The notes below the pieces were generated by a model. That model saw only the letters and a program-made list of their open reading frames with translations, ran no database searches and was not told the origin of the DNA. Shown one piece after another: positions 1-5,744 of a DNA stretch of 9,914 bases. A program made the translations under genes and the position numbers. Source of the stretch: an uncultured Faecalibacterium sp. (GTDB lineage Bacteria > Bacillota > Clostridia > Oscillospirales > Ruminococcaceae); contig CAKSWG010000050.1 of the NCBI GenBank assembly GCA_934511465.1, positions 1-9,914 of the forward strand, given 5' to 3'. Position 1 is the first letter of the stretch. The number at the start of each line of letters is the position of its first letter.

Positions 1-247
1 CGCGGGGCAATATGCCCCACATGGGACCGGAGAACCCCATAAAGGCACTATTGCTTGTATACTATAATAGCAAATTCTGCCCGTAAAGTAAACGCAAACC
101 GCCAAACAAACACAACAAAAATAAGAAAAATTTTTTAGCGGTTTTGTACGTTTTTCGTGCGTTAAAGCAAGCAATGGCGCGGATTTTCCGGTTTTTGCCT
201 GCCTGCTTTGCCAGAAACTGTGATTTTTTCGCAAAAAGGGGAATGGA
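1..247. other. Non-coding left edge with small hairpins
   Basis: No convincing gene is seen here. Two small perfect hairpins lie at the edge: 4-9 with 13-18 (GGGGCA/TGCCCC, loop of three) and 21-25 with 36-40 (ATGGG/CCCAT). They could be in the leader of a leftward gene that starts outside the window. An AT-rich stretch at 103-137 is bracketed by AAACCGC (96-102) and GCGGTTT (138-144), which are complementary. A 72-codon frame from 144 to 362 has no ribosome binding site, no family resemblance and runs into the repeat at 248, so I do not call it. Confidence 0.4.
64..92 (-). promoter_or_regulatory. Possible leftward promoter at window edge
   Basis: On the minus strand TTTACT (87-92) and TATTAT (64-69) are spaced by 17 bases, each matching four to five of six consensus positions. 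Transcription would begin near 57 and run left through the two hairpins at 4-40, out of the window. The same spot on the + strand reads TATAAT (63-68) but has no acceptable -35 at the right distance. AT-rich intergenic DNA gives such matches by chance, so this is weak. Confidence 0.3.
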
Positions 248-450
248 CCCTCTCAGGCAAGCGTCCCAGCCCGCTCAGGCGCTAACGCGCCAGATTCCCC
301 AAAGTGGGAGCCTTTGGCAGTCCACGCAAACTTCATCTTTTTGCCAAGGGCTCTCCCTTTGAGGAAAGACTTCCCCCGCGCCGGGGGAAGATGTCGCGTA
401 AGCGACAAAAGGGGGAATCTGGCAAAGCCGACAGGCTTTGACTGAGAGGG
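248..450. repeat. Cruciform-type inverted-repeat element, copy 1
   Basis: The ends are CCCTCTCAG (248-256, repeated with one change at 270-278) and the complementary CTGAGAGGG (442-450). Inside is a small hairpin GGCGC/GCGCC with loop TAAC (278-291), then an 11-bp stem formed by 290-300 with 412-422. A third hairpin, CAAAGCC/GGCTTTG with loop GACA, follows within 424-440. The core holds further stems: CTTCCCC/GGGGAAG (371-391) and TGTCGC/GCGACA with loop GTAA (392-407). The same plan, reversed, occurs at 9719-9851. There is no coding capacity, which suggests a non-autonomous mobile repeat or a structured RNA. The copy with the exact terminal 9-mer at 248 may be a 22-bp extension of a core that starts at 270. 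Confidence 0.75.
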
Positions 451-498
451 CTAGCCCGCTAAAGGTTTTCCCTCTCTCTTATATTTATCATATCTTTA

Positions 499-528
499 TT
501 GACAACAAACCGCACTTTGCCGTAAACT
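499..528 (+). promoter_or_regulatory. Promoter of the nudF-rluA operon
   Basis: A perfect -35 box TTGACA (499-504) is followed after 18 bases by TAAACT (523-528), four of six matches to the -10 consensus. It lies just past the inverted-repeat element and about 50 bases before the nudF start codon, with transcription expected from near 535. It is the best + strand promoter candidate for the two-gene operon. Confidence 0.6.
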
Positions 529-575
529 GAAGCCATACAAAACCGGCGCTGTGCCGGGCAAAGAGGGTAAATACA

Positions 576-1130
576 ATGGAAAAGATCACACATTACGAAA
601 AGACGCTCACCAGTGAGGTCCTCTTTGAGGGCCGGGTGATCACCCTGACCAAGGACACCGCCCTGCTGGAAAACGGCCAGACCGCCGAACGCGAGGTGGT
701 GCACCACCACGGCGGCGCGTGCATCCTGCCGTATTTTGAGGACGGCACCATCTGCATGGTGCGCCAGTTCCGCTACGCCATGCAGCAGGAGCTGTGGGAG
801 CTGCCCGCCGGCAAGCTGGAAAAGGGCGAGGACCCCTTTGAAGCCGCCAAACGCGAACTGGGCGAGGAATGCGGCCTGACCGCCGACCACTACATCTCGC
901 TGGGCCAGTTCTACCCCACCGTGGGCTACGATACCGAGGTGATCTATACATGGGTCGCCACCGGCCTGCACAAGACCCAGATGCATCTGGACGCCGACGA
1001 GTTCCTGACGCCGGACCGTGTGCCGCTGGAAAAAGCCTACGAAATGGTGATGAGCGGCGAGATTCGGGACGGCAAAACCATTGCCGGCATCCTGAAGCTG
1101 AAGGCGCTGCTGGCCGAGGGCAAGCTGTGA
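576..1130 (+). CDS. nudF: ADP-ribose pyrophosphatase, Nudix family
   Basis: This 184-residue protein should hydrolyse ADP-ribose (and related nucleoside diphosphate sugars) to AMP and ribose 5-phosphate in the cytosol, using Mg2+. The complete Nudix box spans residues 79-101: Gly79, Glu85, the Arg93-Glu94-Leu95 triplet, the metal-binding pair Glu97-Glu98, then Gly100. An N-terminal beta region (residues 10-45) and the motif ELPAGK just before the box are typical of the ADP-ribose subfamily. Length matches the Bacillus NudF type (about 185). The ATG at 576 is preceded by GAGGG at 563-567, eight bases away, and by a TTGACA promoter. The stop overlaps the start of the next gene, so both are co-transcribed and probably translationally coupled. 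The exact substrate among nucleotide sugars cannot be proven from sequence. Confidence 0.93.
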   Translation: MEKITHYEKTLTSEVLFEGRVITLTKDTALLENGQTAEREVVHHHGGACILPYFEDGTICMVRQFRYAMQQELWELPAGKLEKGEDPFEAAKRELGEECGLTADHYISLGQFYPTVGYDTEVIYTWVATGLHKTQMHLDADEFLTPDRVPLEKAYEMVMSGEIRDGKTIAGILKLKALLAEGKL

Positions 1131-1816
1131 ACATCCTGTACGAGGACGCCGCTCTTGTGGTGGTGGACAAGCCCGCCGGGCTTTCCAGCGAAGAGGGTGT
1201 GCCCGCAGCCCTGCGGCAGCTGTGGGGCCAGCCGGATGCCTTTGTGGGCGTGGTGCACCGGTTGGACACCGGCGTTTCCGGCCTGATGGTGTTTGCCAAA
1301 ATGCCCGGGGCTGCGGCAGAACTCAGCCGTCAGATCACCCAGAGCCAGAACGCCTACGCCGTGCAGGACGGCCGGGCCGAGGGCAGGGCAGAAGAGCCGC
1401 AGTTCATCAAGCAGTACCGCGCCATCATTGCAGGCGGGCCGGACGAGCAGCTGCCGGAAAGCGGCATTTTGCGGGACTATTTGTTCAAGGACAGCCGCAA
1501 AGGCCGGGTGTTTCCGGTGGACCGTCCGCGCAAGGGCGTGCGGGAAGCTGTGCTGGAATACCGCATCCTGAAAACAGCAGGGAACACGAGCCTTGCGGGC
1601 ATCACCCTGCACACCGGCCGCACCCATCAGATCCGGGTGCAGTTTGCTTCCCGCAGGCATCCACTGGCCGGAGACGGCAAGTACGGCAGCCGCATCAAGG
1701 GCAACATTGCCCTGCAAAGCTGCGGCTTGCAGTTTTTTCATCCGGAAAGCGGAAAGGGTATGGTGTTTGCACTGCCCCTGCCGGACGCAGCACCGTGGAA
1801 AGAGTTTTTAGAATGA
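1127..1816 (+). CDS. RluA-family RNA pseudouridine synthase
   Basis: This 229-residue enzyme should convert uridine to pseudouridine in rRNA or tRNA. The catalytic motif HRLD (residues 44-47) carries the nucleophile Asp47, followed by TGVSGLMVFAK. The second family motif GRTHQIRVQFA (164-174) leads into HPLAGDGKYG (178-187). There is no N-terminal S4 RNA-binding domain, so this is a short, catalytic-domain-only member whose target RNA cannot be named. The start is GTG at 1127, overlapping the nudF stop as GTGA, with GAGGG upstream. Longer frames upstream only shadow nudF. Residues about 72-93 form a Gln/Glu/Arg/Gly-rich insertion before KQYRAIIAG, longer than usual. The stop codon (1814-1816) lies inside the first linker of the hairpin array that follows. 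Confidence 0.9.
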   Translation: MNILYEDAALVVVDKPAGLSSEEGVPAALRQLWGQPDAFVGVVHRLDTGVSGLMVFAKMPGAAAELSRQITQSQNAYAVQDGRAEGRAEEPQFIKQYRAIIAGGPDEQLPESGILRDYLFKDSRKGRVFPVDRPRKGVREAVLEYRILKTAGNTSLAGITLHTGRTHQIRVQFASRRHPLAGDGKYGSRIKGNIALQSCGLQFFHPESGKGMVFALPLPDAAPWKEFLE

Positions 1817-2038
1817 TGTATCGCCTTGCGGCGATATGATGTTGTCCTGCGAATAAATGATGTTTTGCCGCTTTGCAGCAAAAATGATGTGTGTCCTGAC
1901 GGACACAATGCGGGAGCGCTGCTGCCCGCAGGGCAGCAATGGCCGCCGCAGGCGGCTGCATCATTTCCGGCGGAGCCGGAATATCATTTGTCCCATCGGG
2001 ACAACATCATATTTGCGCAGCAAATACATCATTTTCAT
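1812..2038. repeat. Array of nine hairpins with ATGATG/CATCAT linkers
   Basis: Eight clean stems of 6-8 bp with loops of 3-4 bases, plus one damaged unit, fill the gap. Outer stem limits are 1819-1836, 1863-1883, 1890-1907, 1920-1938, 1942-1956, 1965-1981, 1988-2004 and 2010-2026; the damaged unit is at 1842-1855. Stem sequences differ from unit to unit. Linkers in the left half read (A)ATGATG (1812-1818, 1837-1841, 1856-1862, 1884-1889), and in the right half the complement CATCATTT or a close variant (1959-1966, 1982-1989, 2005-2010, 2027-2034). The whole is therefore a long imperfect inverted repeat centred near 1940. Most stems open with T and close with A. It carries no convincing gene. 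Confidence 0.85.
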
Positions 2039-2050
2039 TAGGTGAGAGGT

Positions 2051-2728
2051 ATGGAACAATACAGAACCGATGCTGAAATTTACGCCGTGCTGGAGCGGGA
2101 GATCATCGACCTGACCATCCGGCCCGGCTCCTCGCTGAGCGAGAACCCGCTATGCGCCCGCTTTGGCGCGCCGCGCACCCTGATCCGGGTGGTTCTGCAA
2201 AAATTGCAGGAGAACGGGCTGGTGAAGGTCGTACCCTATAAGGGCACCACCGTCACCCGGCTGAACCGCCGCATCGTGGACGAACTGATCTATGAGCGCA
2301 CCGCCGTGGAAGCCCGTGTGCTGCGGGATTTCACGCCCAGGTGCACGCCGGAGCAGCGGGCGCTGATCCGGCGCCGCGTGGACGCCTACGAGACCCTTGC
2401 CACGGCGGATAAGCCGGACTATAACCGGCTGTACGAGGCCGACCGCGCCCTGCACGAGACATGGTTTGCAGCCATGGATAAATTGTACCTGTGGCGCACC
2501 TTGCAGAATGCCCACGCCGATTACAGCCGCTTCCGGATGCTGGACACTATGACCAGCGGCGGGCTGGCCGAGGTGATCGCAGACCACCGCAACCTGCTGG
2601 ACGCCATCGAGCGCTGCGACCTTGCCGCCTTTGAGCCGCTGGTGGAACGGCATCTCTACGGCGGCATCCGGCGGCTTGGCTCCAAGCTGACCGAAGAATA
2701 TGCCGATTATTTTGAGCCAGAAAAGTAA
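2051..2728 (+). CDS. GntR/FadR-family transcriptional regulator
   Basis: This 225-residue repressor-type protein has an N-terminal winged helix-turn-helix (about residues 5-70, including LSENPLCARFGAPRT and the wing PYKGTTVTRL). It ends in an FCD ligand domain (about 75-210). The four metal-site positions typical of FCD domains are visible: Asp131, His135, His179 and His201. Such proteins bind operators as dimers and respond to small carboxylic acids, but the effector here is unknown. I chose ATG at 2051, with AGGTGA at 2040-2045 as ribosome binding site. GTG at 2042, three codons earlier, would sit inside that site. The gene stands alone on its strand after the hairpin array, with no obvious metabolic partner next door. 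Its target may be remote, or it may be read through from the nudF operon. A bidirectional terminator follows. Confidence 0.9.
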   Translation: MEQYRTDAEIYAVLEREIIDLTIRPGSSLSENPLCARFGAPRTLIRVVLQKLQENGLVKVVPYKGTTVTRLNRRIVDELIYERTAVEARVLRDFTPRCTPEQRALIRRRVDAYETLATADKPDYNRLYEADRALHETWFAAMDKLYLWRTLQNAHADYSRFRMLDTMTSGGLAEVIADHRNLLDAIERCDLAAFEPLVERHLYGGIRRLGSKLTEEYADYFEPEK

Positions 2729-2750
2729 TTGTTCTATGTGGAACATTTTA

Positions 2751-2796
2751 TAAAACGAAAGGCACAACGCATTGCAGCGCCGTGCCTTTCGTTTTA
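2751..2796. terminator. Bidirectional intrinsic terminator
   Basis: A 15-bp perfect stem (2751-2765 with 2782-2796) has a 16-base loop. It begins AAAACGAAAGGCAC and ends with the complement, so each strand has a run of T at its 3' side. It lies between convergent genes, the FadR-type regulator from the left and mntP from the right, and should end both. A smaller palindrome, GTTC/GAAC with a six-base loop (2730-2743), sits just upstream. Confidence 0.9.
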
Positions 2797-2809
2797 TGCT
2801 GTCTGAATT

Positions 2810-3391
2810 TCACAGCACCCCGGAAATAAAAATTTCCAGACCAATGCCAATGAGGATGATGCCGCCCAGAATGGACGCCTTGCCGGAAAGCTTGGTGCCG
2901 AACTTTTTGCCGATGCGCAGGCCTGCCATGCAGATGAAGAAAGTGACCACCGCAATGATGAGCGATGCCGTCAGTGCCATCAGCCAGCCGTACTCCGAGA
3001 TGGTAAAGCCCACCGAGAGCGCATCGATGCTGGTGGCCACGCCCTGCATGAACAGCGCACCGGCGCTGAGTTCGGCGGCCTCTTCGGCTTCTTCGCCCTT
3101 GATACCTTCCACCAGCATTTTGCCGCCGATGTAGCCCAGCAGGGCCAGTGCGATCCACGGGATGAATTTTTCAAAGGAAGAGAACAGCTCCACGATGGTG
3201 TGCACGCACACCCAGCCCGTCATGGGCATCACGGCCTGAAAAATGCCAAAGGTGCCCGCAATTTTTACCATGGTGCCCTTGTGCATAGCGGGGTCGTGCA
3301 GGCCGTTTGCCATGGACACCGAAAATGCATCCATTGCAAGGCCCACGCCCAGCAGGGCGCTGTTGAGGAAAAATACAAAGCTCCATTCCAT
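2810..3391 (-). CDS. mntP: Manganese efflux pump MntP
   Basis: This is a 193-residue, very hydrophobic inner-membrane protein with about six helices, which exports Mn2+ and protects against manganese excess. Two copies of the family motif are seen, GLAMDAFSVS (residues 18-26 region, Asp21) and ATSIDALSVG (119-128, Asp123), reflecting the internal duplication of the family. The acidic, Ala/Glu-rich cytoplasmic loop between the halves (about 98-110) is typical. Length matches the family. The ATG at 3391 is supported by AGGAGG nine bases upstream. The leader carries a yybP-ykoY aptamer and an intrinsic terminator, which independently supports the function: expression should rise when Mn2+ is high. 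It is a single-gene unit ended by the bidirectional terminator at 2751-2796. Confidence 0.96.
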   Translation of the reverse strand: MEWSFVFFLNSALLGVGLAMDAFSVSMANGLHDPAMHKGTMVKIAGTFGIFQAVMPMTGWVCVHTIVELFSSFEKFIPWIALALLGYIGGKMLVEGIKGEEAEEAAELSAGALFMQGVATSIDALSVGFTISEYGWLMALTASLIIAVVTFFICMAGLRIGKKFGTKLSGKASILGGIILIGIGLEIFISGVL

Positions 3392-3432
3392 ATTGTCTGC
3401 CTCCTGAATCTGACCAGAATATCGGGCAATAC

Positions 3433-3473
3433 AAAACCCGGCCTCGGGCGCACCTGCACGTCCGAAGCCGGGT
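3433..3473 (-). terminator. Intrinsic terminator in mntP leader
   Basis: On the minus strand a 12-bp stem with one G-U pair (3462-3473 with 3436-3447) has a 14-base loop and is followed by TTTTG. It lies about 40 bases before the mntP start codon and after the aptamer. It is thus the likely off-switch of the riboswitch rather than the end of another gene. Confidence 0.8.
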
Positions 3474-3489
3474 CAATTTTTTTATCATC

Positions 3490-3537
3490 GACTCCATGTG
3501 CACGGGCGGCATTCTGCGCGCCAAAAACACATGAGTC
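3490..3537 (-). promoter_or_regulatory. Switching hairpin of the Mn riboswitch
   Basis: On the minus strand GACTCATGTG (3528-3537) pairs with CACATGGAGTC (3490-3500), with one bulged base. The first arm contains the 3' strand of aptamer helix P1 (3530-3535), so this hairpin and the folded aptamer exclude one another. It is followed by a run of A, not T, so it is not a terminator itself. It most likely relays aptamer state to the terminator at 3433-3473. Confidence 0.65.
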
Positions 3538-3623
3538 TCGCAAATTAAAGCAAGCCAGACCGGAACCAACGGTCATTATGTTGACTTGCTGCGCCCTGCA
3601 AAAGCGCTTGCTACTCCCCCACG
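3530..3623 (-). promoter_or_regulatory. yybP-ykoY manganese riboswitch aptamer
   Basis: Read on the minus strand, the conserved L1 segment GGGGAGTAGC (3619-3610) is followed by GTCAACATA (3585-3577) and then GCGAGAC (3541-3535). These are the signature parts of the yybP-ykoY aptamer, in the right order. Helix P1 forms from CGTGGG (3623-3618) with CTCATG (3535-3530). Members of this family bind Mn2+ between two loops and usually switch expression on. The position directly upstream of mntP is the classical one. The full control region runs from 3623 down to 3433 and includes the switching hairpin and the terminator. Confidence 0.93.
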
Positions 3624-3644
3624 GGTATTTGTGATTGTTTTGTT

Positions 3645-3673
3645 ATTGTAGCATATCTTTACGGGGAAGTCCA
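3645..3673 (-). promoter_or_regulatory. mntP promoter
   Basis: On the minus strand TGGACT (3673-3668) and TACAAT (3650-3645) are spaced by 17 bases. The -10 box is preceded by TGC, making an extended -10. Transcription would start near 3638, about 15 bases before the aptamer, which is the spacing expected for a riboswitch leader. Confidence 0.65.
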
Positions 3674-3694
3674 GACAAACTTTACGTTTGCAGG

Positions 3695-3752
3695 ACAATT
3701 TAAAATTGCCGCCGCGTTCGCTTTGGCAATATTAGCGGAAATTTATTTTTTA
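3695..3752 (-). repeat. 58-bp repeat, copy A, after the glycosyltransferase operon
   Basis: It aligns without gaps to 6881-6938 in the same orientation, with about 47 of 58 positions identical by eye. The conserved blocks are ATTTAAAAT, GCCGCCGC, AGCGGAA and ATTTTTTA. On the minus strand it forms the stem ATTGCC/GGCAAT (3727-3732 region with 3705-3710) followed by TTTAAATT, a weak terminator shape placed right after the last glycosyltransferase stop codon. One stem pair differs from copy B in a compensated way (T-A here, G-C there), so the stem seems to be maintained. Confidence 0.75.
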
Positions 3753-3754
3753 TA

Positions 3755-4729
3755 CTAGCAACTCCACCGGGTCTCAAAATACCGGTCCTGCGAATGGATA
3801 AAGCACAGGGTGTTGCCCAAAGCCCGCAGGGTGATGGCGTGCTCCTGCAAAAGCTGGCGGCGGGCCGTGCGCTCGTACTCCCGTGCCTGCTGCATCCGGG
3901 GGCTGCGGCGTTCTTTGGCCGTCAGATGGAAGCCTACATCGATCAGCGAGTGCAGTAAGATCCAGTACAGCTCGCACAGTGAGCCGGTGACGCCGTGGCG
4001 GCGGGCGCACTCAAACACAATGTAATTGGCTTCCACCCGGTCGAGGTTGCGCAGGGTGACTTTGCTGTTCACGATGCTGCCCGCCACCTTGCGGTAAAGG
4101 TACAGTGCATCCGGGATGTTGGCGATCTTACCGGCCTTTTCGTAGGCGTAGGAGATGAGCATGGTGTCCTCGTTCAGCTTGCCCTCGGCAAAGCGCAGGC
4201 CATCAAAAATACTTTTGTGGTACAGCTTGTTCCATACCACCATGTAGGGCAGCAGGGTGCTGTGCTCCAGCGCTTGCGCGGTGGTAAGCACCTCGCGCCG
4301 CACATGCAGGTACTGCTCTTTTATGGGTTGCAGTGCTTCGTTCACCTGCCGATAGTTGCACACAGCCATCTGGGCACCGGTCTGCTTCACAGCAGCGTAT
4401 AGCTTTGCGCAGTAATCCGGCGTGATGGTGTCGTCCGAGTCCACAAAAGCGATCCATTCGCCGCGTGCGGCATCCAGCCCGGCATTGCGCGCGCCGCTCA
4501 GGCCCCGGTTCTGCTGATGCACCACCCGGATGCGGCCATCAGCGGCCGCGGCGGCGTCGCACAGGGCAGGGCAGGTATCCGGTGAGCCGTCGTCCACCAA
4601 GATCAGCTCAAAATCCGCAAAGGTCTGAGCCATGATGGAATCGATGCATTCGTTCAGAAAGCGTTCCGTCTTATACACCGGCACAATGATGCTGATGGCA
4701 GGCTGCCGGGTCTGTTCTTTGTTTATCAT
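3755..4729 (-). CDS. Family 2 glycosyltransferase, third of operon
   Basis: This 324-residue cytosolic or membrane-associated enzyme has a GT-A fold and probably transfers a sugar from a nucleotide donor onto a cell-surface glycan precursor. The N-terminal domain shows AISIIVPVYK (residues 11-20), DDGS (46-49), NRGLSGARNAGL (74-85) and the metal-binding DSDD (97-100). WNKLY (166-170) and NED (186-188) follow; the latter fits the usual catalytic-base region. There is no transmembrane segment. The ATG at 4729 has GAGGAG just upstream, overlapping the stop of the preceding gene, from which it is separated by 7 bp. The C-terminal stretch 276-297 (SPRM...ERTARRQLLQ) closely matches the second glycosyltransferase, and 31 bases there are identical. 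Donor and acceptor are unknown. Confidence 0.9.
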   Translation of the reverse strand: MINKEQTRQPAISIIVPVYKTERFLNECIDSIMAQTFADFELILVDDGSPDTCPALCDAAAAADGRIRVVHQQNRGLSGARNAGLDAARGEWIAFVDSDDTITPDYCAKLYAAVKQTGAQMAVCNYRQVNEALQPIKEQYLHVRREVLTTAQALEHSTLLPYMVVWNKLYHKSIFDGLRFAEGKLNEDTMLISYAYEKAGKIANIPDALYLYRKVAGSIVNSKVTLRNLDRVEANYIVFECARRHGVTGSLCELYWILLHSLIDVGFHLTAKERRSPRMQQAREYERTARRQLLQEHAITLRALGNTLCFIHSQDRYFETRWSC

Positions 4730-4736
4730 AAGCTCC

Positions 4737-5744
4737 TCAACGTTTCTGCTGCCTTTTTGCGGCCCGGCTGCGCCGCAATTCCAGATAGCGCATGGCGGAT
4801 GCCGCGCTGAGCACTGCCGCCCACACGCTGCCCGGCGTCACGCCGTGGGCCTGCAAAAGCTGGCGGCGGGCCGTGCGCTCATAGTCAAAGGCTTCCTGCA
4901 TCCGGGGGCTTTTGCGCTCTTCCGGCGTCAGGTGCAGCCAGATATTCCACAATGCGGTCAGAATGGGGCGGTAGGCTGCACACAGCGTATCCGTGATGCC
5001 ATTGCGGTACAGCACCTCAAACAGGCGGTACCATGCTTCCACCCAGTCCAGCGTTTTGAGGGTGGTCTTGCTGTGCATGATGCTGCCCTGCACGATGCGA
5101 TAGCGGTACAAACAGTCGTACACACCAGCGCAGGCCGTAATGTTCTGGTACACTTGCGGCAGAAAAAAGGTATCCTCGTTCTGTTTTCCGGTGGGGAAAC
5201 GCAGGGTCTCAAAAATTTCGCGCCGGTAGAGCTTGTTCCAGCTCACCTGAAAATCCGAAACCACTAGCCGACGCAGCGTTTCTTCCCGGGTAAGCACCTC
5301 GTCTGCAATGCGATGCTCTGCGCCGGGCAGAACGTTCCCGGCTTCGTCGATGCACAGGCTGCTGCAAATGGCGATTTCCGCATTTGCGGCCACAGCGGCG
5401 GTGTGCAGTTTTTCCAGAAACTGCGGGGCCACGCAGTCGTCCGAATCCACAAAAGCAAGCCAGCTGCCGCGGGCGATCTCCAGCCCGGCGTTGCGGGCGC
5501 CGCTCAGGCCCTTGTTGGCCTGGTGGATGACCCGGATGCGGCCATCCTTTGCCGCAGCCGCGTCGCACAGGGCAGGGCAGGCATCCGGCGAGCCGTCGTC
5601 CACCAGAATGACTTCAAAATCTGCAAAGGTCTGGGATAAAAGGGACTCGATGCAAGAGTTTAAATATTTTTCCACCCGATACACCGGCACAATGATGCTG
5701 ATCTCGGGGCTTTTCGGGGGCAGGTTTGCATTCTGCTGGCTCAC
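4737..5744 (-). CDS. Family 2 glycosyltransferase, second of operon
   Basis: This 335-residue GT-A enzyme is a paralogue of both neighbours. Visible motifs are EISIIVPVYR (residues 14-23), DDGS (49-52), KGLSGARNAGL (78-88), DSDD (100-103), SWNKLY (168-173) and NED (189-191). The C-terminal end is Arg/Lys-rich (about 323-335), which could favour membrane association. The start is GTG at 5744, overlapping the previous stop as GTGA, with a strong AAGGAG eight bases upstream. Translation should be coupled to the first gene. It is likely to act in the same glycan pathway as its neighbours, adding a different residue or linkage, since the C-terminal halves differ while the donor-binding halves are nearly the same. 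The product is not identifiable. Confidence 0.9.
   Translation of the reverse strand: MSQQNANLPPKSPEISIIVPVYRVEKYLNSCIESLLSQTFADFEVILVDDGSPDACPALCDAAAAKDGRIRVIHQANKGLSGARNAGLEIARGSWLAFVDSDDCVAPQFLEKLHTAAVAANAEIAICSSLCIDEAGNVLPGAEHRIADEVLTREETLRRLVVSDFQVSWNKLYRREIFETLRFPTGKQNEDTFFLPQVYQNITACAGVYDCLYRYRIVQGSIMHSKTTLKTLDWVEAWYRLFEVLYRNGITDTLCAAYRPILTALWNIWLHLTPEERKSPRMQEAFDYERTARRQLLQAHGVTPGSVWAAVLSAASAMRYLELRRSRAAKRQQKR

Noticed and set aside
144..362. A 72-residue + strand gene
   Set aside because: The second half lies in the inverted-repeat element. No ribosome binding site or family signature is present.
1812..2038. CRISPR array
   Set aside because: The constant parts are only 5-8 bases, the spacers are palindromes, and orientation flips in the middle. 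There are no cas genes nearby.
1826..2041. Short open frames across the hairpin array
   Set aside because: They are made entirely of the repeat, have no ribosome binding site and no recognisable protein features.
3490..3537. Intrinsic terminator
   Set aside because: On the minus strand the hairpin is followed by a run of A rather than T, and one arm overlaps the aptamer. A switching role is more likely.
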